Part shown: positions 1-7,121 of the stretch, in pieces
Position numbering within the stretch: position 1 is the first letter of the stretch
How the letters are laid out: each line of letters begins with the position of its first letter
Source: JAJKJG01 sp036386395
GTDB taxonomy: Bacteria > Pseudomonadota > Alphaproteobacteria > Rhizobiales > Beijerinckiaceae
Direction of reading: 5' to 3'
DNA: 30,914 bases
NCBI GenBank assembly: GCA_036386395.1
Contig: DASVVU010000278.1
Coordinates: forward strand, 1-30,914
Position numbers and translations under genes: made by a program
Notes under the pieces: model-generated
Told to the model about the DNA's origin: nothing
Databases searched by the model: none
What the model saw: only the letters and a program-made list of their open reading frames with translations

Positions 1-243
1 CTCTCAAGCCGTGGGACTCGGAGCGGTTGAGATCGCGTCCCTCGAGAGGGGGAGGCGAGAGATCCGCGGGGCGCCGGAACCGGCTCCTTTCTTCTGCAGA
101 CCGGAGCCGGCCAGCAGCCGGCGCCCCGTTCCCTCGCTCGCCGAAGGCGAGCCTGCTCTTTGACAGCGCGACCGCCTTCGCCCCGGGACCCCGGGGGGAT
201 TTCGCGCGCCCATCCTCCACCCTCGTTCCCGAAAGGATCGCCC

Positions 244-549
244 ATGGCCTCGGACGACCCCCTGCTCAGGCTCTTCGCCCCTCTTCCCCGCAACCGCCGC
301 ACCGACGTCATTCTGCGCCGGCTCGCCCATGAGACCGACGCTGCCGCCGCGTGCATCCTCCCGCGCTGCATCCGGTCGCAGCGCTGCTGCGGGCCGTGGG
401 AGAAGAGCCAGCACGACGCGAGCATCGCGCTGCCGCAATGCCTCATGCTCAAGGTCGACACGGAGCTCGACGACATCCAGCTGATGGACCGCCGGCTCTT
501 GGCGTTCCTCCACCGGATGAAGGATGCCTGCAAGGCCGAGGAATCGTGA
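244..549 (+). CDS. Small hypothetical protein, 101 aa
   Basis: I do not recognise this protein. The ATG at 244 was chosen because a purine-rich GAAAGGA lies just upstream; the open frame extends back to 160, but that stretch is Pro/Ser/Arg-rich and looks non-coding. The product has a basic N-terminal half with four cysteines (in ACILPRC and QRCCG), one more cysteine in LPQC and one near the C-terminus, and an acidic/amphipathic C-terminal third. There is no signal peptide or membrane segment. It stands alone: the next feature is a palindromic intergenic element starting 9 bp after the stop. It could be a small cytoplasmic protein with a cysteine cluster, but nothing assigns a role. The 243 bp before it show several small GC-rich inverted repeats and no other gene. 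Confidence 0.5.
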   Translation: MASDDPLLRLFAPLPRNRRTDVILRRLAHETDAAAACILPRCIRSQRCCGPWEKSQHDASIALPQCLMLKVDTELDDIQLMDRRLLAFLHRMKDACKAEES

Positions 550-557
550 TGGGACGT

Positions 558-703
558 CACTGTCATCCCCGGCAAGCCGAGCCCCCGGGTCCGGCCTTCA
601 GCCGGCCCGAGGATAAACTCCGCGAAGGCGAGGGAAGGGGATCCATGCCCCGCCGCCACTTGGATCCCCTTCTCGGCGCTTCGCGCCGCCGGGGATGACA
701 GTG
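558..703. repeat. Palindromic intergenic element with 16-bp perfect terminal inverted repeats
   Basis: The left end CACTGTCATCCCCGGC (558-573) is the exact reverse complement of the right end (688-703). Inside, an 11-bp arm AAGGGGATCCA is repeated in inverted orientation as TGGATCCCCTT, so the 146-bp element can fold into a long structured hairpin. It encodes no transposase. It resembles the short palindromic repeat elements scattered between genes in alphaproteobacteria and may be a non-autonomous (MITE/REP-like) element or an mRNA-stabilising structure. A related but different element lies at 30398-30504. Confidence 0.75.
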
Positions 704-779
704 CGAGGCCCGACCTCACGGCCCGGAGGTCTCATGCTCGTGGGTTGCGTCCCGGGCCGCGCGGCCCCACCTTGACGGT

Positions 780-2069
780 ATGGCCGATTCCGCCGTCCCG
801 CCGGTTCCCGCCCGGCCATCCCCGACCCTGCCGGACGGCCCCGACCTTCCCTCCACCCTCGAGGAGCTGCGGGCGCTCCTTGCCGAGGACCAGGACCGGC
901 TCGCGGCCGCGAGCCGCGTGCGGACCTGGCTCTTCGAGGAGGCGCGGGCGCGGCGCGACACGACCTTCTTCCTCGCGGGCCTGTGCGAGCACCTGAACGG
1001 CGCGGGCGTGCCGATCGACCGCGGCTCGCTCGCGCTCGAGACCCTCCACTCCGAGCACGCCGCCATCGGCCGGTTCTGGGTGAAAGGGGAGGGGAGCCAC
1101 AGCGAGAAGTTCCGCTACGACCGCGAGGACCAGACCGGCTACCAGCGCAGCCCCTTCTACCACGTGCACCAGACCCGCCGGCCGCTCACCCTCGACCTCG
1201 CCCGCACCCCGGACGAGGCCTTCGGCGTCGTGTCGGAGCTGAAGGAGGCGGGCTACACCGGCTACGTCTGCTTCCCGATCTTCTTCGCCAACGGCGACGA
1301 GAACGGCATCGCCTTCGCGACGAAGCACCCCGGCGGCTTCTCGCGGCTCGACCTCGCGACGACCGCCTTCGTCATGCCGGCGGCCTCGGCGGTGCTCGAG
1401 ATCCTCGCCGGCTACCGCAGCCTCGACCAGCTCCTGCGCATCTACGTCGGCGACGAGCCGCACCGGGCGATTCTTTCCGGCCGCGTGCGCCGCGGCGACG
1501 TCACGACGATCCGCTCGGCGATCCTCGTCGGCGACATGCGCAACTACACCCGCATCACCGCGAACATGCGGCCGGAGGAATCGGTCGAGCTCCTCAACGC
1601 CTACTTCGACTGCCTCGTGCCGCCGGTCGAGGCCGAGGGCGGCGAGGTCCTGAAGTACATGGGCGACGGGCTCCTCGCGATCTTCCGCGAGACCGGCGAC
1701 GACCTCGGCGGCGCGGCGCAGTCGGCGCTCTCCGCCGCGAGCGCGGCGCTTGCCCGCATCGAGGCCGCGAACCTCGAGGGGCGCTTCCCGGTGCCGATCG
1801 ACGTCGGCATCGCGCTCCACCACGGCGAGGCGGCCTACGGCAACGTCGGCTCCGGCGAGCGGCTCGACTTCACGATCATCGGGCGGGACGTGAACCTCGC
1901 GAGCCGCATCGCCCAGCTCAACAAGGCGCTGGGCGAGCCGCTCCTCATGTCGCGCGCCTTCGTCGAGTTCCTGTGGGGCGACCCCGAGCCCCTCGGCTCG
2001 CACGACGTGAACGGCTTCGAGGAGGCGATCGCGGTCTACCGCCCGCGGGCGCCCGACGCTCCCGGGTAG
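780..2069 (+). CDS. Class III adenylate cyclase with N-terminal sensor-like region, 429 aa
   Basis: Predicted to make cAMP from ATP in the cytoplasm. The catalytic domain spans about residues 243-425. The first metal-binding aspartate is Asp252 in LVGDMRNYT, and the second is Asp296 in KYMGDGLLAIF. The adenine-selecting pair of class III cyclases is present as Lys292 and Asp363 (in DFTIIG), and the transition-state Asn372 and Arg376 lie in NLASRI, so the enzyme looks complete and ATP-specific. Residues 1-235 are a soluble region of the kind found ahead of the cyclase domain in many rhizobial adenylate cyclases; it has no transmembrane segment and its signal is unknown. The ATG at 780 has no strong ribosome-binding site, so the exact start is uncertain. 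It is a single gene, with the next gene 130 bp downstream in the same direction. Confidence 0.93.
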   Translation: MADSAVPPVPARPSPTLPDGPDLPSTLEELRALLAEDQDRLAAASRVRTWLFEEARARRDTTFFLAGLCEHLNGAGVPIDRGSLALETLHSEHAAIGRFWVKGEGSHSEKFRYDREDQTGYQRSPFYHVHQTRRPLTLDLARTPDEAFGVVSELKEAGYTGYVCFPIFFANGDENGIAFATKHPGGFSRLDLATTAFVMPAASAVLEILAGYRSLDQLLRIYVGDEPHRAILSGRVRRGDVTTIRSAILVGDMRNYTRITANMRPEESVELLNAYFDCLVPPVEAEGGEVLKYMGDGLLAIFRETGDDLGGAAQSALSAASAALARIEAANLEGRFPVPIDVGIALHHGEAAYGNVGSGERLDFTIIGRDVNLASRIAQLNKALGEPLLMSRAFVEFLWGDPEPLGSHDVNGFEEAIAVYRPRAPDAPG

Positions 2070-2199
2070 CGCCTCCAAGTCATGCTTAATGAAAAGCAAA
2101 GAAAAGCCGGCCCATTCCGCAGAGGGAGCGTTACAATTTTTAGGGAAATTCTCGGTAGATTGCGCCCTCGACGGTCATTCCTCAGTCAGGGCAACCTCG

Positions 2200-3801
2200 A
2201 TGCGCATCCGGAACCGCTCGCTTCTCGCCGACGAGGACGGCGCCGTCCTCATCCTCTTCGCGTTCGCGCTGCCCGTCCTGCTCCTGTTCGTCGGCGCCGC
2301 GCTCGACTACTCCCGCGCCTTCGCGCTCAAGACGCGGCTCCAGGACGCCGCCGACGCGGCGGCCCTCGTCGCGGCGAAGTCGGCGCCCGCCATGAACGAC
2401 ACGGAGCTCCTTGCCGCGGCCAACAAGGTCTTCAAGGCGAGCGCCGGCGACTCCACGGCGTACATCGAGAAGATCACGGTCTCGAACGGGCGCCGCAAGG
2501 TCGAGCTCAAGGTCGCGGCCACCGCCAAGAACAAGTTCATGAGCTTGGCGGGCCTCAGCCAGATTCCGGTCGGCGCCTTCTCGGCGTCGGCGACCACCGA
2601 CAGCAACTACGAGATCGCCCTCGTCATCGACAACTCGGGCTCGATGGCCTCGAGCGCCGGCGGCAAGTCGAAGATGCAGTCGGCGCAGGAGGCCGCGAAC
2701 AAGCTCATCGACACGATGCTGGCCTCGCAGGCGATGGCGGCGAAGACGAAGTTCTCGGTCGTCCCCTTCACGCTCTCCGTGAACGTCGGCCCGCAATACG
2801 CCGGCGCCTCCTGGATGGACACCACGGGCCAGTCCCCGATCCACTGGCAGAACCTGAACAAGGCCGCCTCCGACTGGAAGCCGGCCTCGCGCTTCGCGAT
2901 CTTCTCGGAGCTCGGCGTCTCCTGGAAGGGCTGCGTCGAGACCCGCCCCGGCGTCTGGGCCGTCACCGACGGCAGCCCCGCGACGGCGACCCCGGACAGC
3001 CTGTTCGTGCCGATGTTCGCCCCCGACGAGCCGGGCGACGCCGCCGACTTCTCCTACGATTGGGGCAACGGGACCTGGTACTACCCGAACAGCTATCTCG
3101 GCGACAATCCGAAGAAGGAATGCAAGGAGATCAAGTCTTCGGCCGGCGAGTACGTCGAGGCGCAGACGAAGCTCTGCAAGTACCAGAACCAGTCGACGCT
3201 CACGACGAGCGGCGGGCGCGGACCGAACTACAGCTGCAACGCCAAGCCCCTGCTGCGGCTGACGAGCGACACGACGGCGCTCCACGCGTCGGTCAACGCC
3301 ATGACGGCGGACGGCAACACCAACCTCCTCGAAGGCTTCATGTGGGGCTGGCGCACGCTCTCCCCGAACGCGCCCTTCACCGACGGCAAGCCCTACAGGA
3401 CCGTCGACAACGAGAAGATCGTCATCCTCCTGACCGACGGCATGAACGCCTGGTCCGCGGCGCCCAACCACAACAAGTCGGTCTACTCGTCCTTCGGCTA
3501 CTACGGGGCGGGGCGGCTCACCGACGCCGGCAAGCCGAACCCGGCGAACGACGCCGAGGCGCGGGCCCAGATGGACGCCAAGACCCTGACGGCCTGCACC
3601 AACGCCAAGAACCAGGGCATCACGGTCTACACCGTCGGCTTCAGCGTCTCGAGCGCGCCGATCGACGCCGCCGGCCTCGACCTTCTGAAGAAGTGCGCCT
3701 CCTCGACGCAGATGGCCTACGTCGCGAACGACTCCTCCGCCATCATCACGGTCTTCGAGGAGATCGCGAAGAGCATCGGCGGCCTGCGGCTGACGCAGTA
3801 G
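2200..3801 (+). CDS. TadG-like membrane-anchored VWA-domain protein, 533 aa
   Basis: The N-terminus is a Tad-type pilin-like segment: a short basic stretch, then one hydrophobic helix at about residues 14-35, followed by LDYSRAFALKTRLQDAADAAALVAA. This is the hallmark of TadE/TadG proteins and places the rest of the protein outside the membrane. A von Willebrand factor A domain follows, with the metal-ion adhesion motif DNSGS at residues 144-148 and the later MIDAS aspartate in ILLTDGMN (Asp413). TadG-family proteins belong to Flp pilus/tight adherence systems. No other tad genes are present here, so this is an orphan copy and may act as a separate surface adhesin. The ATG at 2200 was preferred to the upstream in-frame ATG at 2089 because the pilin-like segment then sits at the N-terminus. 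The 130 bp upstream are AT-richer and may carry the promoter. Confidence 0.85.
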   Translation: MRIRNRSLLADEDGAVLILFAFALPVLLLFVGAALDYSRAFALKTRLQDAADAAALVAAKSAPAMNDTELLAAANKVFKASAGDSTAYIEKITVSNGRRKVELKVAATAKNKFMSLAGLSQIPVGAFSASATTDSNYEIALVIDNSGSMASSAGGKSKMQSAQEAANKLIDTMLASQAMAAKTKFSVVPFTLSVNVGPQYAGASWMDTTGQSPIHWQNLNKAASDWKPASRFAIFSELGVSWKGCVETRPGVWAVTDGSPATATPDSLFVPMFAPDEPGDAADFSYDWGNGTWYYPNSYLGDNPKKECKEIKSSAGEYVEAQTKLCKYQNQSTLTTSGGRGPNYSCNAKPLLRLTSDTTALHASVNAMTADGNTNLLEGFMWGWRTLSPNAPFTDGKPYRTVDNEKIVILLTDGMNAWSAAPNHNKSVYSSFGYYGAGRLTDAGKPNPANDAEARAQMDAKTLTACTNAKNQGITVYTVGFSVSSAPIDAAGLDLLKKCASSTQMAYVANDSSAIITVFEEIAKSIGGLRLTQ

Positions 3802-3832
3802 CCGATCGCGACGCCGGGCGCCGTGGGGGAGG

Positions 3833-3849
3833 GCCGCGCGAGGCGCGGC
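3833..3849 (+). terminator. GC-rich hairpin after the VWA gene
   Basis: A perfect 7-bp stem (GCCGCGC / GCGCGGC) with a 3-nt loop lies 32 bp downstream of the VWA stop codon. No U-run follows directly, so its role as a terminator is only possible. Confidence 0.3.
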
Positions 3850-3916
3850 GGATCGGATTGCGGCCCCTGCCGCTTTTCCGCTAATCAGAGCCGCGGCGCC
3901 GCTCCGCGCCGCCTTC

Positions 3917-3992
3917 GGGCCCGTAGCTCAATGGTCAGAGCCGGCCGCTCATAACGGTCTGGTTGCAGGTTCGAGTCCTGCCGGGCCCACCA
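3917..3992 (+). tRNA. tRNA with CAT anticodon (elongator Met or Ile2)
   Basis: A complete 76-nt cloverleaf with encoded CCA. The acceptor stem GGGCCCG pairs with CGGGCCC, the anticodon stem GGCCG/CGGTC encloses the loop CTCATAA, and the T-arm is GCAGG-TTCGAGT-CCTGC. The anticodon CAT is shared by elongator tRNA-Met and by tRNA-Ile2, which is modified to lysidine; the sequence alone does not settle which. The G-C first pair with A discriminator argues against the initiator tRNA. The foreign-looking region begins just downstream, so this gene is a candidate integration boundary, but I found no repeated tRNA 3' end at the far side. Confidence 0.93.
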
Positions 3993-4020
3993 CGCGGTCT
4001 GCCGGTCTCGAGCCGGGCCC

Positions 4021-4038
4021 ATGTTTCACGTGAAACAT
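4021..4038. promoter_or_regulatory. parS-type ParB-binding palindrome
   Basis: TGTTTCACGTGAAACA (4022-4037) is a perfect 16-bp palindrome identical to the consensus parS site bound by chromosomal ParB proteins, extended to 18 bp by flanking A and T. It lies 29 bp after the tRNA and is followed by a T-run. Chromosomal parS sites nucleate the ParB partition complex and normally cluster near the replication origin. No parA, parB, gidA or dnaA gene is in this window. Identity with the consensus is seen directly; function is inferred. Confidence 0.75.
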
Positions 4039-4066
4039 TTTTTTCCTACGCCGGCCCGTCAACACC

Positions 4067-4154
4067 CGACGATGACGCGGGACAATCGCGACGATGATGC
4101 GGGAAAACCGCGACGATGACGCGCAACGTCGCCGACGATGACGCGCGTCGTCCG
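4067..4154. repeat. Four tandem 22-bp repeats beside the parS site
   Basis: The core CGACGATGACGCG begins at 4067, 4111 and 4133, and with one change (GATGATGCG) at 4089, giving an exact 22-bp period over four copies. The remaining 9 bp of each unit diverge. Spacing of 22 bp is close to two helical turns, so the cores lie on nearly the same DNA face. The array starts 29 bp after the parS palindrome. It is not a CRISPR, because there are no unique spacers. It could be a protein-binding iteron-like array or a simple tandem repeat. Confidence 0.7.
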
Positions 4155-4198
4155 GCGATGTCGAGCGGAAGGCGGAAAACGACCCCTGCGCCCGCGGA

Positions 4199-4534
4199 AT
4201 GGCCGCGCGGCCCAAAAAGCTCTCCCCCGCGCCGGATGCAACCCCCCGATCCGCTGCGCGGCAGGCCGGAGAGCGGGAAACCGTCCTCGTCGACGACTTC
4301 GCGGCGGCGTTCGGGCCCGGCTACCGCTTCCTGCGCGCCACCGTCGAGATCGTGCCGGCCGGCATCTGGCCGCTCAACGCCATCGGCCTCTCGGGCGAGC
4401 CGGTCACGCAGAATATTGTGCAGCGGCTTCCCTGGGTGAGCAGCATCCGGGGCTATCTAAGCGGCGACTTCGCCTGCAACCCTAACATCGGCCTGTCCTG
4501 TCTTGATGTCGGCCATTTCAAAAGAGGGGGCTGA
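4199..4534 (+). CDS. Hypothetical protein, possibly truncated at its 3' end, 111 aa
   Basis: I do not recognise this protein. After a basic, Pro/Ala-rich start, residues 25-70 look like genuine protein (ETVLVDDFAAAFGPGYRF, then RATVEIVPAGIWPLNAIG), with alternating hydrophobic residues and high-GC codon use like the chromosome. From about residue 75 composition changes, and the frame ends 3 bp before the first of the two duplicated leader blocks (4537). I therefore suspect the original 3' end was replaced when the leader block arrived. There is no signal peptide. The start at 4199 has only a weak ribosome-binding site. Confidence 0.4.
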   Translation: MAARPKKLSPAPDATPRSAARQAGERETVLVDDFAAAFGPGYRFLRATVEIVPAGIWPLNAIGLSGEPVTQNIVQRLPWVSSIRGYLSGDFACNPNIGLSCLDVGHFKRGG

Positions 4535-4536
4535 CA

Positions 4537-4929
4537 ATGACGATTCCCCGAGCTGTTCCTCACATTCTCCCGAACGGTTCGGACCGCAGATGTGCCGAAA
4601 GCGGATCGCGGCTCCATCCGCGCCAAAACCGCAAAAATACGGGCTTGACGCGACGCGCGAAGCGTTGAAGACTTGATGTAGAAGAGGACTGAAAAGTCCC
4701 TCCGGTTGTTCTTCGAATCAGGCGGCTCTCGGCCGTTCTCTGAAGTTTTCAGCCATTGATTGAGGCGGGGCGCTTGAGCGGGATTTGTAGAGCCAAAGAA
4801 TTCACGAAGCCTCCGGCGGAACTCCCCTGGCTTTCGGATCGGCTTAAGGCCCCCTTCGGAAATTCCTCGTCCCATGGTCCCCGCGGATTTGCGGCAGCGG
4901 GCCGGCCCGGCTTCATGGAAGAGCTGCGC
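4537..4929 (+). repeat. Leader block copy 1 (about 390 bp), upstream of an exported-protein gene
   Basis: This block is repeated, with high identity and few length changes, at 7122-7511. Both copies contain GGGCTTGACG, then GAAGCGTTGAAGACTTGATG, a hairpin, a second small hairpin and a conserved 3' half. Both lie directly before a gene beginning ATGAAATGG, encoding a small protein next to a metallopeptidase-like gene. The last ~170 bp of the two copies align without gaps and stay open in the same forward frame. The block may be a shared promoter plus structured 5' UTR, or a duplicated mobile segment. Confidence 0.8.
4681..4714 (+). promoter_or_regulatory. Conserved leader hairpin, copy 1
   Basis: GGACT-GAAA-AGTCC forms a perfect stem with a GNRA-type loop (4686-4699), extended outward by GAAGA (4681-4685) pairing with TCTTC (4710-4714) across a one-sided bulge. 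The second leader keeps every paired base while loop and bulge bases differ, which suggests selection on RNA structure. A further small hairpin, CTGAA-GTT-TTCAG (4740-4752), is also conserved. Confidence 0.5.
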
Positions 4930-4950
4930 GCGCCGCCCATGGAGGCGTCC

Positions 4951-5601
4951 ATGAAATGGTTTCTTGCCGGTGCCAACAGTCGATCATCACGGCAGATTGG
5001 CGCGTCTCCACTATTTGGTTTTGGGGCGAAGCCGGGTGGCAGATGCCTTCGGGCCGGATCAAGCCGCGCTGGCGGGAGCTGGATTTGCGCTTGCGCGAGG
5101 GCTCTGTCCCGGACGGTCATCTGCGGTCTCGCGCTCGCCGTGGTCGATGCCGAAGAGGTGCGCGGGCAAATGGTTAACGGCTTTGCGACAAAGTTTTTTC
5201 TAGAAGAACCCCCCAATCCGAACCAGTTAAACACGATCCCGGACGCATCAGATCTGACGATCGCAAAGGTACGACTGGCTGATCGATTAACATATCTCAT
5301 TGGTCGCGATCAGTCCGGCAGGCCCCCGGCTTTGCCAAAAGATTTATTTTATGCAGAAGTAGACATTGTCCAAGCTATCCAGGGTAATATAAAATCAGGT
5401 TCGCGAATTTCATTGTATTTTGGCCGTCCAGGAGCGTCGATAAGATATAAGTATCCACATACGCCGGCCATGATGGAAGAAGTTTACTATATTGTCTTTC
5501 GCATGGATCGGGATCAGCGGTATCGTATCGTAGGATTTTCGGCGCCCGAGGAAGAATACTTGGACTGGGACGCTGAAGTTCGCGGGTATGAGCGTCCTTG
5601 A
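4951..5601 (+). CDS. Small putative exported protein, family X copy 1, 216 aa
   Basis: I cannot assign a known family. Residues from about 73 onward match the protein at 6445-6972: shared features are FLEEPP, a central DLTIAKVR-type strand (VTVAKVRV in the other), a Tyr-Lys-Tyr-Pro motif followed by T/P-rich residues, and a C-terminal run of alternating hydrophobic strands. The paralogue starts directly with a signal peptide. Here the matching hydrophobic segment (VICGLALAVV) is preceded by about 55 residues of low-quality sequence rich in Arg, Ser and Gly, so the 5' end appears rearranged or frameshifted. The ATG at 4951 was chosen because leader copy 2 is followed by the same ATGAAATGG. Base composition drops sharply from about 5160, unlike the flanking chromosome. 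A metallopeptidase-like gene follows 53 bp downstream. Predicted to act outside the cytoplasm; function unknown. Confidence 0.6.
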   Translation: MKWFLAGANSRSSRQIGASPLFGFGAKPGGRCLRAGSSRAGGSWICACARALSRTVICGLALAVVDAEEVRGQMVNGFATKFFLEEPPNPNQLNTIPDASDLTIAKVRLADRLTYLIGRDQSGRPPALPKDLFYAEVDIVQAIQGNIKSGSRISLYFGRPGASIRYKYPHTPAMMEEVYYIVFRMDRDQRYRIVGFSAPEEEYLDWDAEVRGYERP

Positions 5602-5654
5602 AATAATCCTGGCGCGCAGGATTAGAAAAGTCAAGCAAACAATAAGGAAATACT

Positions 5655-5699
5655 ATGGATTGGCTAGACGTTTTCAGCAGCTTAAGTTCTGGGATTTAG
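5655..5699 (+). other. In-frame ATG with strong ribosome-binding site ending in TAG just before the metallopeptidase start
   Basis: AAGGAA sits 7 bp before an ATG at 5655 that opens a 14-codon frame (MDWLDVFSSLSSGI) ending in TAG at 5697-5699. The next codon, in the same frame, is the ATG at 5700 that opens the metallopeptidase-like frame and lacks its own ribosome-binding site. Either a nonsense mutation has split off the original N-terminus, or ribosomes restart at the adjacent ATG. Confidence 0.55.
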
Positions 5700-6407
5700 A
5701 TGGTACGCCAGGAAACCGTCAACGGTGTTAACGTTGCCACTGACTATCCGGGCGCCTTACCATTTTTAATTGATCAGCGAACTGAAATCAGGGCAGCGCT
5801 CGAAGCGCTGTACGGCGGCTCGCCAACAGCCCGAGCACTCCTTGATCAGGGAATCGCGGCAGGTGATATCTGGCTATTCAATATTACTGGTGCTGGATCG
5901 GCAGCTGTACCATCTTCGAGAACTGCAGGTATTGACTTAGATCAGGCCCGACAGCTCCGATGGATGGGAAATGATGGACGTTTCAAGCTTGAGCGTCTTG
6001 GCGGGAATGTAATTCATGAATTGATACATGCAATTACATGGCGTGAGGATTTAATAAATCCCAATACATTAAATCCTCTTCGCTGGCCCTATGACACAGT
6101 TCGCGATTACAATCACCCTGATTTTGATTCCCGCGATCTTACAGTCCGCATGCAAAACAACATCTTTGTAGAGATGGGTTGGGGCGCCGACTACCAGCAG
6201 GTCGGGTACGATGCCTCATTTGACGTTAATAGACCATTGCTGCGCACCGATATCTCCTACACACAGGACCAGACCATCGACATCGCTTACTTCGACAATG
6301 CCTCTAATAGAACGTCCAATATTCTCGACGACGAGGACGGCAAGCGGCGCCTCGTGGATTTCCCGATCGATAAAACGACTTACGACGCCTGGAGTGGGAG
6401 ATGTTGA
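5700..6407 (+). CDS. HExxH metallopeptidase-like protein with chimeric C-terminus, 235 aa
   Basis: A zinc metallopeptidase signature HELIH is present at residues 106-110 (VIHELIHAITW). It lacks the HxxGxxH extension of M10 peptidases. A downstream Asn/Glu in QNNIFVEMGW could supply a third zinc ligand as in gluzincins such as M91-like effectors, but this is not certain. No signal peptide is visible. The last ~26 residues (from DEDGKRRLVDFP) are not peptidase sequence: they match the C-terminus of the family X protein at 6445-6972, and at DNA level 6326-6447 aligns with 6853-6971. The original 3' end has thus been replaced by the tail of a family X gene. The strong ribosome-binding site lies upstream at 5655, separated by a TAG codon. 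Composition is AT-rich compared with the chromosome. Probably a decaying or recombined copy; an active short peptidase cannot be excluded. Confidence 0.6.
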   Translation: MVRQETVNGVNVATDYPGALPFLIDQRTEIRAALEALYGGSPTARALLDQGIAAGDIWLFNITGAGSAAVPSSRTAGIDLDQARQLRWMGNDGRFKLERLGGNVIHELIHAITWREDLINPNTLNPLRWPYDTVRDYNHPDFDSRDLTVRMQNNIFVEMGWGADYQQVGYDASFDVNRPLLRTDISYTQDQTIDIAYFDNASNRTSNILDDEDGKRRLVDFPIDKTTYDAWSGRC

Positions 6408-6447
6408 AATATCAGGTCGAGAGAGACCGCCGGGGCGCTATGGAATG
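6326..6447 (+). repeat. Remnant of a family X gene tail (duplicate of 6853-6971)
   Basis: About 120 bp here match the 3' end of the neighbouring family X gene, including the codons for DEDGKRRLVDFPID and TYDAW and the bases up to the next ATG. A one-base deletion after TGGAGTGGG shifts the frame relative to the intact copy. This marks a recombination junction inside the array and implies that another copy of the exported-protein gene once lay here. Confidence 0.75.
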
Positions 6448-6972
6448 AGGTTCAAGTTCGATCTGGCGGTCTTCTGCCTTGCGGCCGCTGCGCTCGGGAT
6501 CGATGGAGGATGGGGGCGGATGAGCAGCGAACGTTACTTGGCGGAGCACTTCCTTGAGGAGCCGCCGCCGCCGGCGGCGCTCTCTCGGGTGCCGCCGGCC
6601 GCGCGCGAGGTGACGGTCGCGAAGGTGCGGGTGAAAAACATGTTCAGGCGAGGCGGGCGACATCCATCCCACTTTCCGTCGAAGGACCGCTTCGGTGTGG
6701 ACCTGGAAGTGACGGACGTGCTGACAGGCAACGCCGCGGTCGGAGCCGTCTACGAGAACGTCGCGTTCGGCATCCCGGGCAGGGGCAGGCTCTACAAGTA
6801 TCCGGCTACCCCGGAAGCAAGAGCCAAGCCGTACTTCGTGATCATGTATTTGGACGAGGATGGCAAGCGGCGCCTCGTGGATTTCCCGATCGATCGAGCG
6901 ACTTACGACGCCTGGAGTGAGGAGAGGTTGCGATACCTGGTCGAGAGAGACCGGCCGGGCGTCAAAGAATGA
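6445..6972 (+). CDS. Small exported protein, family X copy 2, 175 aa
   Basis: The function is unknown. The N-terminus is a clear Sec-type signal peptide: two basic residues, the hydrophobic core LAVFCLAAAALG, then a Gly/Trp-rich region with possible cleavage near residue 24. The mature part shares the family X pattern with the C-terminal half of the 4951-5601 product: FLEEPP near the start, VTVAKVRV, a DLEVTDVLTG strand-turn, KYPATPEA and KRRLVDFPIDRATYDAW. No cysteines remain in the mature part. The strand-rich pattern with 'VLTG' followed by a late G/Y-V strand recalls NTR/OB-fold inhibitor-like domains, but that is speculative. The ATG at 6445 is chosen because the signal peptide begins there; the frame is open further upstream. 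Its stop overlaps the start of the next frame (ATGA at 6969-6972), suggesting coupled translation with a metallopeptidase remnant. Confidence 0.75.
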   Translation: MRFKFDLAVFCLAAAALGIDGGWGRMSSERYLAEHFLEEPPPPAALSRVPPAAREVTVAKVRVKNMFRRGGRHPSHFPSKDRFGVDLEVTDVLTGNAAVGAVYENVAFGIPGRGRLYKYPATPEARAKPYFVIMYLDEDGKRRLVDFPIDRATYDAWSEERLRYLVERDRPGVKE

Positions 6973-7121
6973 AATTCGAGGCCGGCACAGGAACGTCCTT
7001 GACGCAAGGACTTGAGCAGAAATTGCCGTTCCTTGTCACCCATCGCGACGAACTAAGGCGAATGATGAGAGACATGCCGCCCGCTTTCAACCTCATTCCA
7101 TCTGTTCTTGAGGACCTGATC
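6969..7121 (+). pseudogene. 5' remnant of a metallopeptidase-like gene
   Basis: The frame opens with an ATG overlapping the stop of the family X gene and encodes about 51 residues before entering leader copy 2 at 7122; read through the leader it ends at 7235. Its N-terminus resembles that of the HExxH protein at 5700: a leucine-proline-phenylalanine core (LPFLVTHRDELR here, LPFLIDQRTEIR there) at a similar distance from the start. The HExxH region is absent. I therefore read it as a truncated second metallopeptidase whose body was lost when the leader block was inserted or recombined here. Confidence 0.55.

Noticed and set aside
4067..4154. Possible CRISPR array
   Set aside because: The 22-bp units are contiguous and share only a 13-bp core; there are no unique spacers and no cas genes.
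4453..4875. Minus-strand frames in both leader copies with similar translations (with 7053-7634)
   Set aside because: The similarity follows from the DNA duplication. In the gap-free 3' part, synonymous changes fit the forward frame better, and there is no ribosome-binding site or known domain.
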